From contig MU646327.1 in the NCBI GenBank assembly GCA_026770585.1, positions 163,875-175,109 of the forward strand: a DNA stretch of 11,235 nt, written 5' to 3'. The position numbers were made by a program, and so were the translations under genes. This document shows positions 1-6,536 of this stretch, in pieces (the stretch's first letter is position 1; every line of letters begins with the position of its first letter). A model generated the notes under the pieces. It searched no databases and was not told the origin of the DNA. It saw only the letters and a program-made list of their open reading frames with translations. The DNA is from Baffinella frigidus. Taxonomy: Eukaryota > Cryptophyceae > Cryptomonadales > Baffinellaceae.

Positions 1-279
1 CTCCCACAGGCATCCGGATCCTGAAAGGCAAGATCGGGCGATCAGTCATCGACCAGATGCTCCCGGACAACCACCACTCATCCGTCAAGGTCCACAAACA
101 AGGCGCTGGGGAATCGCAGATGCTGGATGTATCGTCAGAGATGGTGCGCGCCCCAAAGTTGACATCTGGTCCTTTCTCCAAAGTTGACGATTGTCAACTT
201 TCCCTAAAGTTGGCACGTGGTAGTTGTTCTCCTCACGCCAGGAGCTTCCTAGAGGTGTTCCGCCGCGACTCCTTTGCAG
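1..279 (+). CDS. 5'-partial exon of the plus-strand membrane-protein gene
   Basis: The frame starting at base 3 is open for 92 codons and runs into CAG|GTGAGT at 280, the best 5' splice consensus in the window. The translation begins PTGIRILKGKIGRSVIDQ, contains SQMLDVSSEM and ends FLEVFRRDSFA plus one base (phase 1). That phase matches the exon at 588. I do not recognise the protein. Bases 153-225 contain repeated AAAGTTGAC words and a 9-bp inverted repeat (AAAGTTGAC/GTCAACTTT), so this inner stretch might itself be a short intron; no pair of sites with matching phase was obvious. The true start codon lies upstream of the window or is the ATG at 57. Confidence 0.5.
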
Positions 280-587
280 GTGAGTGAGCCTTACAACCTC
301 AACCTTAAACCCTAGATCCTGATCCCAGGGATCGCGAGTCGCGACGGCGCTCTCGCGCGCGCTCGAAGACACAGGCAACCCCTACACCCTAAACCCTAAA
401 CCCTAAACCCTAAACCCTAGACCCCAAACCCTAAACCCTGAACCCTAAACCCCAAACCCTAAACCCAAAACCCAAAACCCTAAACCCAAAACCCTAAACC
501 CTAAACACCAAACCCTAAACACTACAACCCTAAACCCTAAACATTAAAACTAAACCCTAAACACTAAACTCTAAACCCTAAACACAG
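280..587 (+). repeat. Intron with degenerate CCCTAAA telomere-like repeats
   Basis: The intron starts GTGAGT and ends ACACAG. About 200 bases (382-586) are CCCTAAA heptamers mixed with variants such as CCCCAAA, CCCTGAA and ACACTAAA. The C-rich strand is the sense strand. Bases 330-365 are a CpG-rich stretch with overlapping TCGCGA words; nothing else is apparent. Confidence 0.75.
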
Positions 588-630
588 GCGGGCCATCATC
601 CGCCATGTCAAACTACGCCCGCAAGCGCCG
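588..630 (+). CDS. Short internal exon, plus-strand gene
   Basis: This 43-nt exon lies between AACACAG at 581-587 and GTTTTG at 631, with telomere-like repeats on both sides. Read in the phase left by the previous exon it encodes GPSSAMSNYARKR plus two bases, and the next exon supplies the missing base to give a second Arg. The basic NYARKRR stretch suggests a soluble segment. The evidence is the double phase match and the clear break in the flanking repeats; no family match is known. Confidence 0.5.
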
Positions 631-886
631 GTTTTGACCCTAAACCCCAAACCCCAAACCCCAAACCCTGAACCCCAAACCTCAAACCCCAAACCCCAGA
701 CCCTAAACCCTAAACCACAAATCCTAAAACCGAAACCCTGAACCCCAAACCCTGAACCCCAAACCCTGAACCCCAAACCCCAAACTCTGAACCCTGAACC
801 CTGAACCCCAAACTTCAAGCCCCAAACACCAAACACCAAACACCAAACACCAACCCTCAAACCCTCAACCACAAAACCTAATCCAG
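631..886 (+). repeat. Intron with CCCNAAA-type repeats
   Basis: From 637 to 879 the sequence is almost pure degenerate CCCCAAA/CCCTGAA/CACCAAA heptamers. It ends at the acceptor AATCCAG. The apparent 102-residue reverse-strand ORF here (rich in WGLGFRV repeats) is just the translated 7-nt repeat. Confidence 0.75.
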
Positions 887-944
887 GATCTCATCCATCA
901 GTCCCACGCGCCCCATTTCGCTCCTCGACGAGGGAGACGTACAG
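887..944 (+). CDS. Internal exon, plus-strand gene
   Basis: The exon follows AATCCAG and ends at CAG|GTCTTG. It reads ISSISPTRPISLLDEGDVQ after one base that completes the previous Arg codon, and it ends in phase 0, as the exon at 1628 requires. The frame stays open to 1193, so a longer exon is possible, for example ending at CAG|GTTTCG (1151|1152), also phase 0. I favour 944 because the donor edge CAGGTCTTGAGCCTC is partly duplicated at 1149-1164, the pattern seen at other exon edges here. Function is unknown; composition is polar. Confidence 0.5.
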
Positions 945-1273
945 GTCTTGAGCCTCGACAACCCCGCCCCCGCCCCCGTTGTCGGTATGGATGGGGTCGC
1001 GGCCAAATTCGTACCTGCGGGGGCGCGCGGGCGCGGCGCGGCGCGGCTCCCGCCGATCAAGGGCGTCGACGCGCTCCCGGTGGTGGGGGGGGAGGCGGGC
1101 GGGGCACGGCGTCCGGGCGAGAGGGGACGTGGGGGCGCCAGGCGCAATCAGGTTTCGAGCCTCACCCGTGCCACTTTGTGTGACTGGGTATAGCGTTTCT
1201 GCATGCGACCCCTTCCCGAATTAGACATGATGAGGTGTATTGGATACACATCGAATCACGAAGTCATGGGTGT
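945..1273 (+). other. GC-rich intron or extended exon
   Basis: Bases 945-1190 are GC-rich and open in the frame of the upstream exon (Pro/Gly/Arg/Ala-rich). The stretch GGATGGGG.CGCGGCCAA at 986-1003 recurs inside the exon at 1628-1724 (about 1674-1691), in the same codon frame, with DGVAAK against DGAAAK. I treat it as intron carrying an echo of the next exon, but a retained coding extension cannot be excluded. Confidence 0.4.
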
Positions 1274-1465
1274 TACAGTGGACCTACCCTAACACATACC
1301 CGTCGGGGCCGGACTGATTGAGTATGTGTGGAGGGTAGGTATGCGTTATGGTGTCCACCCTTCAGGCATACTTCCTTGCAGGGGGAAATCGGGGTCCGGC
1401 CGAAGGAGCATGTGTGGAGGGTAAGTATGTGTTACGGTAGCCTGTGTTAGGGTAGGTGGACTGTA
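1274..1465. mobile_element. MITE-like inverted-repeat element (family D)
   Basis: The left end, ACAGTGGACCTACCC and onward (1275-1296), is matched by the reverse complement of the right end (1443-1464) at 20 of 22 bases. The element is about 190 bp. The outermost bases are TA on both sides, compatible with a TA target duplication. Inside there is a direct repeat of ATGTGTGGAGGGTA (1325-1338 and 1411-1424) and a second inverted motif, ACACATACC. No coding potential, so it is a non-autonomous element if mobile. Its place within the 945-1627 intron is clear; mobility is inferred. Confidence 0.6.
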
Positions 1466-1627
1466 CACAGCGGAATCCAGCCGTGCTCGACCTCGCAGAT
1501 TAGCGATATCGTCCTGGTACAACACCTGCCAGTACAAATGGTTCGATGGTCTGATGCATTCGGGCCCTGAAAGTGCGTCAACGAATGAGAGACCTGCTCT
1601 AAAACACTCGTGCGGGGAACTCCGCAG

Positions 1628-1724
1628 ATCGCGCCGAGCCCGCGCGAGGAGGAGGAAGAGGCGGCTGGTACGGATGGGGCCGCGGCCAAGGCAGCGGGCG
1701 TAGCCTCAGGGCGCGGAGTTCCCC
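1628..1724 (+). CDS. Acidic low-complexity exon bracketed by an inverted repeat
   Basis: The exon runs from CCGCAG|ATC to CCCC|GTAAGG. It reads IAPSPREEEEEAAGTDG and continues as an Ala/Gly-rich tail ending GVP plus one base (phase 1). Both neighbours match in phase. A 12-bp inverted repeat, GGGGAACTCCGC and GCGGAGTTCCCC (1614-1625 and 1712-1723), brackets the exon, almost reaching both splice sites, so the pre-mRNA could fold with the exon in the loop. The sequence is a typical disordered linker with an acidic run; no enzyme motif. Confidence 0.55.
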
Positions 1725-1832
1725 GTAAGGGGGGGCTTGGTACCGCACACAAGGGCCCCCAGGGGCAGGGCTCCGACCCCTCCCAACATACCAAGGATCC
1801 CTCCCCCCGCGCGAAAGCACACCTCGGGGCAG

Positions 1833-1859
1833 ACGATGCCGCATCCTCCTCCGTCTCAG
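1833..1859 (+). CDS. 27-nt micro-exon, plus-strand gene
   Basis: This exon lies between GGGGCAG (1826-1832) and CTCAG|GTGTCA. It contributes two bases completing a His codon, then DAASSSVS, then one base completing Gly with the next exon. The preceding intron is 108 nt. The phase fits on both sides. The same frame is open from 1610 to 1879, so the upstream 'intron' may instead be retained coding sequence; the GTAAGG donor at 1725 argues for splicing. Confidence 0.45.
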
Positions 1860-2041
1860 GTGTCAACCCTAAACCCTAAACCCTAAACACTAAACACTAA
1901 ACACTAAACACCCTAAACCCTAGACCCTAGACCCTAAACACCCTAAACCCTAGACCCTAGACCCTAAACACTAAATACTAAACACTAAACACTAAACACT
2001 AAATACTAAATACTAAACACTACACACTAAACCTAAACCAG
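1860..2041 (+). repeat. Intron of CCCTAAA / ACACTAAA repeats
   Basis: From 1863 to 2037 there is nothing but heptameric CCCTAAA, ACTAAAC and CCCTAGA variants, ending at the acceptor AAACCAG. Confidence 0.8.
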
Positions 2042-2106
2042 GGAGCTCCAAAGGCGCTGGGGGGAACCCTGATGAGCATCCGGAGCGCGATGAGAACTAC
2101 AAGCCG
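2042..2106 (+). CDS. Hydrophilic internal exon, plus-strand gene
   Basis: A 65-nt island of non-repetitive sequence inside repeats, bounded by ACCAG and CCG|GTTTCA. It reads GSSKGAGGNPDEHPERDENY followed by KP, with the first Gly shared with the previous exon. Composition is that of an exposed, charged linker. It ends in phase 0, which matches either copy of the mini-exon that follows. Confidence 0.55.
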
Positions 2107-2502
2107 GTTTCACCCCTCACTTCTAAACGCTGAACACTCAACACTAAACACTACACACTAAACACTCAACACTAAACACAAACAATAAACACTCAACCCC
2201 AAACCCCCTCACTTCTAAACGCTGAACACTAAACACTCAACACTAAACACTAAACACTAAACACTAAACACTAAACACTACACACTAAACACAAACAATA
2301 AACACTAAACCCCAAACCCCAAACCCCAAACCCCAAACCCTTAACCTTAACCCCCTAAACCCTAAACCCCAAACCCCAAACCCTAAACCCCAAACCCTCC
2401 ACCCCAGCCCCCCCCTGCGCCGCGGGTCGAGACGCCGCCCCCGCAGCCGCCTGGAATGCCAGCTCGGGTGCTGAGCCTGCATCAGGAGCGGAGGATGCTC
2501 AG
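2107..2502 (+). repeat. Intron: telomere-like repeats then GC-rich tail
   Basis: Bases 2121-2400 are ACACTAAA and CCCCAAA heptamer derivatives, including a partial duplication: CCTCACTTCTAAACGCTGAACACT occurs at about 2116 and again at about 2208. Bases 2401-2502 are GC-rich and open in the frame of the mini-exon (Ala/Ser/Gly-rich), so the exon could extend upstream; however, only the acceptor GCTCAG at 2497-2502 gives the phase the upstream exon needs. Confidence 0.6.
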
Positions 2503-2533
2503 GGATCGAAGGACGCGCCTCCTCGGTCTCCAG
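2503..2533 (+). CDS. 31-nt mini-exon, copy 1
   Basis: Acceptor GATGCTCAG, then codons for GSKDAPPRSP plus one base, then donor CAG|GTCTGA. It begins in phase 0 as required by the exon at 2042 and ends in phase 1 as required by the exon at 3385. A 44-bp segment containing this exon and its acceptor (2490-2533) is repeated at 2685-2728 with four transitions. Because 31 is not a multiple of three, including both copies would break the frame, so they can only work as alternatives. Which copy is used cannot be seen from sequence. Confidence 0.5.
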
Positions 2534-3001
2534 GTCTGAACTCGGAACCCGGAACCCTGAGGGGCAGACCTCTCCAGATCTCCTGACTACCAACAGCCAA
2601 CCGCATTCCCCCCCCGCCTACGCTGTCCGTGTACCTGTACAACTGTACAACTGCCTGTGCAACTGTACAACTACCTTTACAACCGGAGGATGCTCAGGGG
2701 TCGGAGGACGTGCCTTCTCGGTCTCCAGGTTTCCTGTCTACCCACACGAGGCTACCTATGCGAACAGAATGAATGTCGGTTGTAAACGTGTGTAGTAATT
2801 TGTAAACGTGTGTAAACGTGTTCAGTAATCTGAGGAGCAGACCTCGCTCTCCAGGTCTGAACTCGGAACCCGGAACTTTGAGCAGCAGACCTCTCCAGAT
2901 CTCCTGCCTACCAACAGCCAACCGCATTCCCCCCCCGCCTACGCTGTCCGTGTACCTGTACAACTGTACAACTGCCTGTACAACTGTACACCTACCTGTA
3001 C
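2531..3001 (+). repeat. Duplicated mini-exon donor and intron start (offset 321)
   Basis: The stretch beginning CAGGTCTGAACTCGGAACCC at 2531 is repeated at 2852 with about 90% identity for roughly 150 bp. It includes CTCTCCAGATCTCCTG, CCAACAGCCAACCGCATTCC and a tail of GTACAACTGTACAACTGCCTG words. Between the copies (2758-2825) are three spaced TGTAAACGTGTG-like words. No protein reading is conserved apart from the mini-exon itself. Confidence 0.75.
2698..2728 (+). CDS. 31-nt mini-exon, copy 2 (alternative or dead copy)
   Basis: This second copy has the same acceptor word (GATGCTCAG) and the same length and phase as copy 1, with donor CAG|GTTTCC. It encodes GSEDVPSRSP, so K to E, A to V and P to S distinguish it from copy 1. 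The four differences over 44 bp leave the frame and both splice sites intact, which is compatible with use but does not prove it. Confidence 0.4.
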
Positions 3002-3384
3002 AACTGTACCATTACAGGTCTACCGCATTAACCTGATTGGCTGTGTATTGCCAAGCAGTCCGTGCACAGGTGTACTTAATTAAGCTGTTCCCTTCCCAGC
3101 CGACAAATTAGAACCGCGAAACCCTTGTTAATAACCCGGCTCAAAGTTTGAGCGCGGACAGTACCTTGTTAAGCTGCTCCATTCCCAGATGGGGCGCTGT
3201 GCCCCGACCCCCTCGCGCCCCTGCCCCCTAAACCCTAAACCCTACACCCTAAACCCTAAACCCCAAACCCTAAACCCTACACCCTAAACCCCAAACTCTA
3301 AACCCTAAACCCTAAACCCTAAACCCTAAACCCTAAACCCTAAACCTCAAACCCTAAACCGCATGATCCCTCCCCCGCGGGGAG
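3002..3384 (+). other. Intron: acceptor-like echo pair, small hairpin, CCCTAAA array
   Basis: AGCTGTTCCCTTCCCAG (ending 3101) and AGCTGCTCCATTCCCAG (ending 3189) are a pair of pyrimidine-rich acceptor-like sites about 88 nt apart. GCTCAAA-G-TTTGAGC at about 3140-3154 is a small hairpin. Bases 3226-3362 are a fairly regular CCCTAAA array. I could not assign an exon here with a consistent phase. Confidence 0.5.
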
Positions 3385-3466
3385 GCTCCCGGGGTCCCCT
3401 GTATCGCGCTACCCAAAACAACTATCACGAGAGTTCTCACACGGCACGCTGCCCGACCTGCGGCAG
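3385..3466 (+). CDS. Internal exon with CPTCG motif, plus-strand gene
   Basis: The exon follows CGGGGAG and ends at CGGCAG|GTCACG. It reads SRGPLYRATQNNYHESSHTA then RCPTCG plus two bases, with its first Gly completed from the mini-exon. CPTCG resembles half of a zinc knuckle, but no second cysteine pair is visible in the neighbouring exons, so zinc binding is only a thought. The donor edge CAGGTCACGCACGTGCCG (3464-3481) has an echo at 3719-3736 with three changes, which supports this as a real exon boundary. It ends in phase 2, which does not match the exon at 4410 (needs phase 1). Confidence 0.55.
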
Positions 3467-3751
3467 GTCACGCACGTGCCGAAACTCAAAAAAATGAAAC
3501 CCTAGACCCTAAACCCTAAACCCTAAATCCCAAACCATAAACCATAAACCATAAATCACAAACCATAAACCATAAACCCTACACTCTAAACCCTAAACCC
3601 TACACTCTAAACCCTGCCCCCTCAACCCCAAACCCCAACCCTCAACCCTCAACCCTAAACCCTAAACCCTAAACCCTAAACCACAAACCACAAACCCTCA
3701 ACCCGAAACGCAAACCTTCAGGTGACGCACATGGCGTCGACGACACGCCGA
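3467..3751 (+). repeat. Intron: CCCTAAA-type array and echo of the exon donor
   Basis: Bases 3496-3718 are telomere-like heptamers including a run of ACCATAAA units. At 3719-3736 lies the echo CAGGTGACGCACATGGCG of the preceding exon's donor edge. Confidence 0.7.
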
Positions 3752-3860
3752 GTGTTCTTCCTCTCCCTCGTCGGCCCAGGCGAGCCTCTTCCCCCGCACG
3801 CAGAGAGAGAGAGAGGGAGAGAGAGAGAGAGAGAGGGAGAAAGAGGGAGAGAGAGAGGGG

Positions 3861-3896
<36 letters not shown>

Positions 3897-4224
3897 TGAC
3901 CGACAAGACAAAGCGTGTTCTTCCTCTCCCTCGTCGGCCCAGGCAAGACCTCCCACTCGAGCATGCTAGAGGACCCTGTTTACATGTGGGGTTGTAAACA
4001 TTTGTACCAGGATAGGGTATTCCAACCGCGTGTCTGTGCTTACCTCGTCGGCCCAGGCGAGCCTCCTCCCCCGCCCGCGCTCTCTCTCTCTCTATCTGCC
4101 TCTCTCTCTCTCGATCTCGCTCTCTCTCGCGCGCTCGCTCTCTCGCTCTCGCTCTCTCGCTCGCTCTCTCTCTCCTTCTCTCTCTCTCGCTCGCTCTCTC
4201 TCTCTCTCGCTCTCTGCCTTGACC
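3752..4224 (+). repeat. Paired microsatellites of opposite polarity with the same flanks
   Basis: A (GA)n tract at 3801-3893 and a (CT)n tract at about 4079-4216 lie in two copies of one framework. Left flanks read GTCGGCCCAGGCGAGCCTC then CTCC-rich sequence (3771 and 4048), and right flanks share TGACCGAC (3898 and 4219). GTGTTCTTCCTCTCCCTCGT and the following ten bases are repeated exactly at 3752-3781 and 3915-3944. The two tracts are complementary and about 190 bp apart, so they could form a long hairpin or triplex. An exon linking phase 2 to phase 1 should lie between 3467 and 4409, and the thrice-repeated GGCCCAG|GC edge (3779, 3942, 4056) may mark it, but I cannot define it. Confidence 0.75.
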
Positions 4225-4290
4225 GACTCGAGATGTCCCTGGTACGAAGCCTGTCTAAACGCTCGTGTTTTCTCTGGTTCGGCTGGCGTG

Positions 4291-4430
4291 CAGGCCCCTC
4301 CTCACTGTGGCGGCTTTCTCGCTGGGTCCCACAGGCCCATCGTCACTCTGGCTCGCCGCGGTGTTGTTTTTTAAAAATCTAATAAACCCTGTTTCCCCCC
4401 CTCGGGCAGGCCCCTCCTCGCTCTGGCGGC
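4291..4430 (+). repeat. Triplicated 3' splice site ahead of the first membrane exon
   Basis: CAGGCCCCTCCTCACTGTGG (4291), CAGGCCCATCGTCACTCTGG (4332) and CAGGCCCCTCCTCGCTCTGG (4407) are three copies of the same acceptor and exon start. Only the last leads into a long open exon. The third is also preceded by the best pyrimidine tract (GTTTCCCCCCCTCGGGCAG). Confidence 0.75.
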
Positions 4431-4528
4431 GCGGCACGCGGCCCTACGACCCGCTCTTCTTCCCGCGGCACTTTTTCTTCCTCTGCTACTTAATCTGCTT
4501 CATGGCCACCCTCCTCAACCTCTACCTG
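4410..4528 (+). CDS. Membrane exon 1 of the plus-strand gene
   Basis: Starting two bases into a codon, the exon reads PSSLWRRGTRPYDPLFFPRH and then a strongly hydrophobic run (FFFLCYLICFMATLLNLYL), a clear transmembrane segment preceded by basic residues. It ends CTG|GTCCGC in phase 0, matching the next exon. The last 25 or so bases (GGCCACCCTCCTCAACCTCT and onward) are echoed four times downstream between telomere-like repeats. The exon is 119 nt. I do not recognise the family; the P-R-aromatic start of the first segment is vaguely like small ciliary tetraspan proteins such as TMEM107, but this is too weak to name. Confidence 0.65.
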
Positions 4529-5269
4529 GTCCGCATCTCCCTCAACCATAAACCCTAAACCCTAAACCCTAAACCTTAAACCCTAAACCCTGTTCCCGAT
4601 ACCCTCAACCCGAAACCCTGAACCCTAAATGGCCACCCTCCTCAATCTCTACCTGTTCCGCATCTCCCTAAACCCTAAACCCTAAACCCTAAACCCTAAA
4701 CCCTAAACCCTAAACCCTGTTCCCAATACCCTCAACCCGAAACCCTGAACCCTAAAGGGCCACCCTCCTCAACACCCTGGACCCTAAAGGGCCTCCCTCC
4801 TCAACCTCTACCTGGTCCGCATCCGAAACACTAAACTCTCGACCCTAAAGGCATCCGAAACTCGAAATTTGAAGCCCGAAACTCGAAACCCGAAACCCTA
4901 CACCCTAAACCCTGAACCCTTAACCATTGATATGAGGCGCGGCCACCCTCCTGAACATCTATCTGGTCCTCCAAACCCTTACCCCTACTGGCATCCGAAA
5001 ATCCAAACCCCAAACCTGGAACCCAAAATCCAAAACCCAAAAACCCAAGCCCAACCCCCAAAAACCCAAAACCCCTCACCCCAAACCCAAACAAACTCAA
5101 ACACAACAAACCAGGTGATGATTTTCACGGACGGGTTCGACCTGACCGTGTCGTTCGAAATTCCGGTTAGGTTCCAGGGCACTGGATAAGATTCTAGTAC
5201 AAATCGTTTAGATGGACTGTATCCGTGACGCCCCCGGTGGCTGCTGAGTGGGCACCTGGGCAAACACAG
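4529..5269 (+). repeat. Intron: four echoes of the exon end amid CCCTAAA arrays, then an echo of the next exon
   Basis: Copies of the exon end (GGCCACCCTCCTCAAC...) lie at 4504 (real), 4631, 4758 (short), 4790 and 4941. They alternate with CCCTAAA/CCCTGAA/CCCGAAA repeats (4545-4630, 4667-4757, 4826-4925, 4975-5110). Bases 5112-5156 are a 45-bp copy of the start of the next exon, including its CAG. Bases 5157-5235 match 9274-9352 elsewhere in the window. Confidence 0.8.
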
Positions 5270-5365
5270 GTGATGATTTTCACGGACGGGTTCGACCTAA
5301 CCGTGTCGTTCAGCTGGGCAGCCATCTGTTTTGCGGCGATCGCCTGGGAGTTCCTCATCGCCCAG
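5270..5365 (+). CDS. Membrane exon 2 of the plus-strand gene
   Basis: Exactly 32 codons in phase 0 between CACAG and CAG|GTACCT. It begins VMIFTDGFDLTVSFSW and continues AAICFAAIAWEFLIAQ, a second hydrophobic segment. Its first 42 bases plus the acceptor CAG are duplicated 155 bp upstream (5112-5156) with one change, after which that copy diverges. The end of the exon is echoed twice downstream. The combination of an open frame, matching phase on both sides and hydrophobicity makes this one of the most secure exons of the gene. Confidence 0.75.
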
Positions 5366-5372
5366 GTACCTC

Positions 5373-5504
5373 CTACCACGCCAGGGGGCTCGAGGGAAAC
5401 CGACGTCTTATCCACGTCAGATCTGACGGCGTTGACTAATGTGTTCAAGGGATTTCCCCTGAAAGATGTCAAAAGTGGATGTTTCGAGGTCTCTGGCGTG
5501 GTAG
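5373..5504. mobile_element. Small inverted-repeat element X1
   Basis: The ends CTACCACGCCAG (5373-5384) and CTGGCGTGGTAG (5493-5504) are perfect inverted repeats. The element is flanked by a direct repeat of the exon end and donor (CTCATCGCCCA.GTACCTCCT at 5354-5374 and 5558-5578), like a large target duplication. The sequence after its right end (5493-5558) is related to that after element X2 (5956-6021). Confidence 0.6.
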
Positions 5505-5579
5505 CTCTGCCTCTGTCTATGTTGGCTCGCCATGTCATATCCTCTGTCCTGGCCTATCTCATCGCCCAAGTACCTCCTG

Positions 5580-5695
5580 CAGGGCTACTTTGCTCATAAG
5601 AAACCGCCCCACCCCTAGGACCACCATAGTGTCCTAGGCTCATGCCTACTGTAGGGTCCTAGGGGGTGCCGCTTTCGTATGAGCGAGGTACCCAT
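5580..5695. mobile_element. MITE family A, copy 1
   Basis: The left end (CAGGGCTACTTTGCTCATAA and GAAACCGCC) and right end (CCGCTTTCGTATGAGCGAGG then TACCC) are inverted copies of each other and match the termini of the elements at 6820, 7481 and 8492. The core has the family's CCTAGGACC/GGTCCTAGG palindromes. No coding capacity. Confidence 0.7.
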
Positions 5696-5747
5696 GTACC
5701 TCCTAGCTTTGCCTCTGTATCGCCTGGGAGTTCCTCATCAGTACCTC

Positions 5748-5972
5748 CTACCACCAACCCTCACGGAGAGACCAAACCATCGTATTTTTGGAGCCATTTC
5801 CACCTTATAGACCCCCCGAATCCGAGGGTCTGTGTTAACTTGAGTCCCAATTTTGGTACAAAATCACCTTTTGGGGAAGGTCGGGAATACACGAATTGGT
5901 CCGACCAATTGGGAGGGGGTGTTAATGCATGGGGCACAGCTACCACCAGTGAGGGCTGGTGGTAGCTGTGCC
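5748..5972. mobile_element. Inverted-repeat element X2 with strong terminal hairpin
   Basis: CTACCACCAACCCTCAC (5748-5764) and GTGAGGGCTGGTGGTAG (5949-5965) are inverted repeats with one mismatch. Overlapping the right end, 5933-5949 and 5956-5972 form a perfect 17-bp hairpin with a 6-nt loop (stem GGCACAGCTACCACCAG). AATTGGTC-C-GACCAATT at 5894-5910 is another perfect palindrome. The interior shows no conserved protein. Related to X1 through the CTACCAC ends and shared right flank. Confidence 0.65.
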
Positions 5973-6068
5973 TCACTCTATTTTGGCTGACCACGTCCTG
6001 TCCCTTGTCCTGTCCTATCCCACCCCCTTGCACTCTTCCACCCCATGCAATAACACCCCCTCCCCCCC

Positions 6069-6536
6069 GGAGACACTACTGGCGTTCTCCCACGCAATGT
6101 GGCAGCACACCGGGGGGCGCCGATATCCTATCCTATAGCCCTAACCCATTACATCCCATGCAGTAATCCTGCCTATTATATCCCGTGCAGTAACGCCTTC
6201 CCCCCCCGCCGCCGCAGACAATCCTGGCGTGCTGCCACGCAATGTGGCAGCACACAGGGGGGGGGGGCTAAACCAGAAACCAGAAACCAGAAACCAGAAA
6301 CCAGAAACCAGAAACCCTAAACCCTAAACCCTAAACCCTCATCCCTAAACCCTAAACCCTAAACCCGCAGACAATCCTGGCGTTCTGCCACGCAATGTGG
6401 CAGCACACAGGGGGAGGGGGGGGCTAAACCAGAAATCAGACACCAGAAACCAGAAACCAGAAACCAGAAACCCTAAACCCTAAACCCTCAACCCGCAGAC
6501 AATCCTGGCGTTCTGCCACGCAATGTGGCAGCACAC
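6069..6536 (+). repeat. Four 42-bp copies of the last exon's acceptor and start
   Basis: Indel-free 42-bp copies lie at 6069-6110, 6214-6255, 6367-6408 and 6495-6536, each reading approximately GCAGACAATCCTGGCGTTCT then GCCACGCAATGTGGCAGCAC. The first has lost the CAG (GGAGACACTACTGG). Copies 2 to 4 are separated by AAACCAG repeats and CCCTAAA repeats. Each contains a 7-bp-stem hairpin, CTGCCAC-GCAAT-GTGGCAG, which would hide the start of the exon. A shorter fifth copy is at 9613-9635 inside the other gene. Confidence 0.85.
6266..6494 (+). repeat. AAACCAG and CCCTAAA tandem repeats between acceptor copies
   Basis: Heptamers AAACCAG (6270-6315, 6425-6470) give way to CCCTAAA (6316-6366, 6471-6494). 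AAACCAG differs from AAACCCT only at its last two bases, so it is probably a local variant of the telomere-like unit. Confidence 0.8.

Larger units (their letters stand above)
5354..5755 (+). repeat. Three copies of the membrane-exon-2 end and donor
   Basis: The real edge (ATCGCCTGGGAGTTCCTCAT then CGCCCAG|GTACCTCC, ending about 5380) is echoed at 5557-5579 (CTCATCGCCCAAGTACCTCC) and at 5718-5754 (TATCGCCTGGGAGTTCCTCA then TCAGTACCTCCTACCAC). Each echo sits at the border of an inverted-repeat element. Confidence 0.75.

Noticed and set aside
382-586. Possible chromosome end because of CCCTAAA repeats
   Set aside because: The arrays are degenerate, internal, repeated many times and occur in both orientations between exons, so they are interstitial, not a telomere.
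564-872. 102-codon minus-strand ORF with WGLGFRV repeats (also around 2285-2593 and 4831-5109)
   Set aside because: Each is a frame through GGGTTTGG-type 7-nt repeats on the antisense strand of a transcribed intron, with no other support.
3385-3466. Zinc finger from CPTCG
   Set aside because: Only one cysteine pair is encoded; the next C (RSRTC) would require reading past the echoed donor into the intron.
3669-4382. Poly-SL and poly-RE ORFs
   Set aside because: They are translations of the GA and CT microsatellites. A coding role for part of this region is possible but no phase-consistent exon was found.
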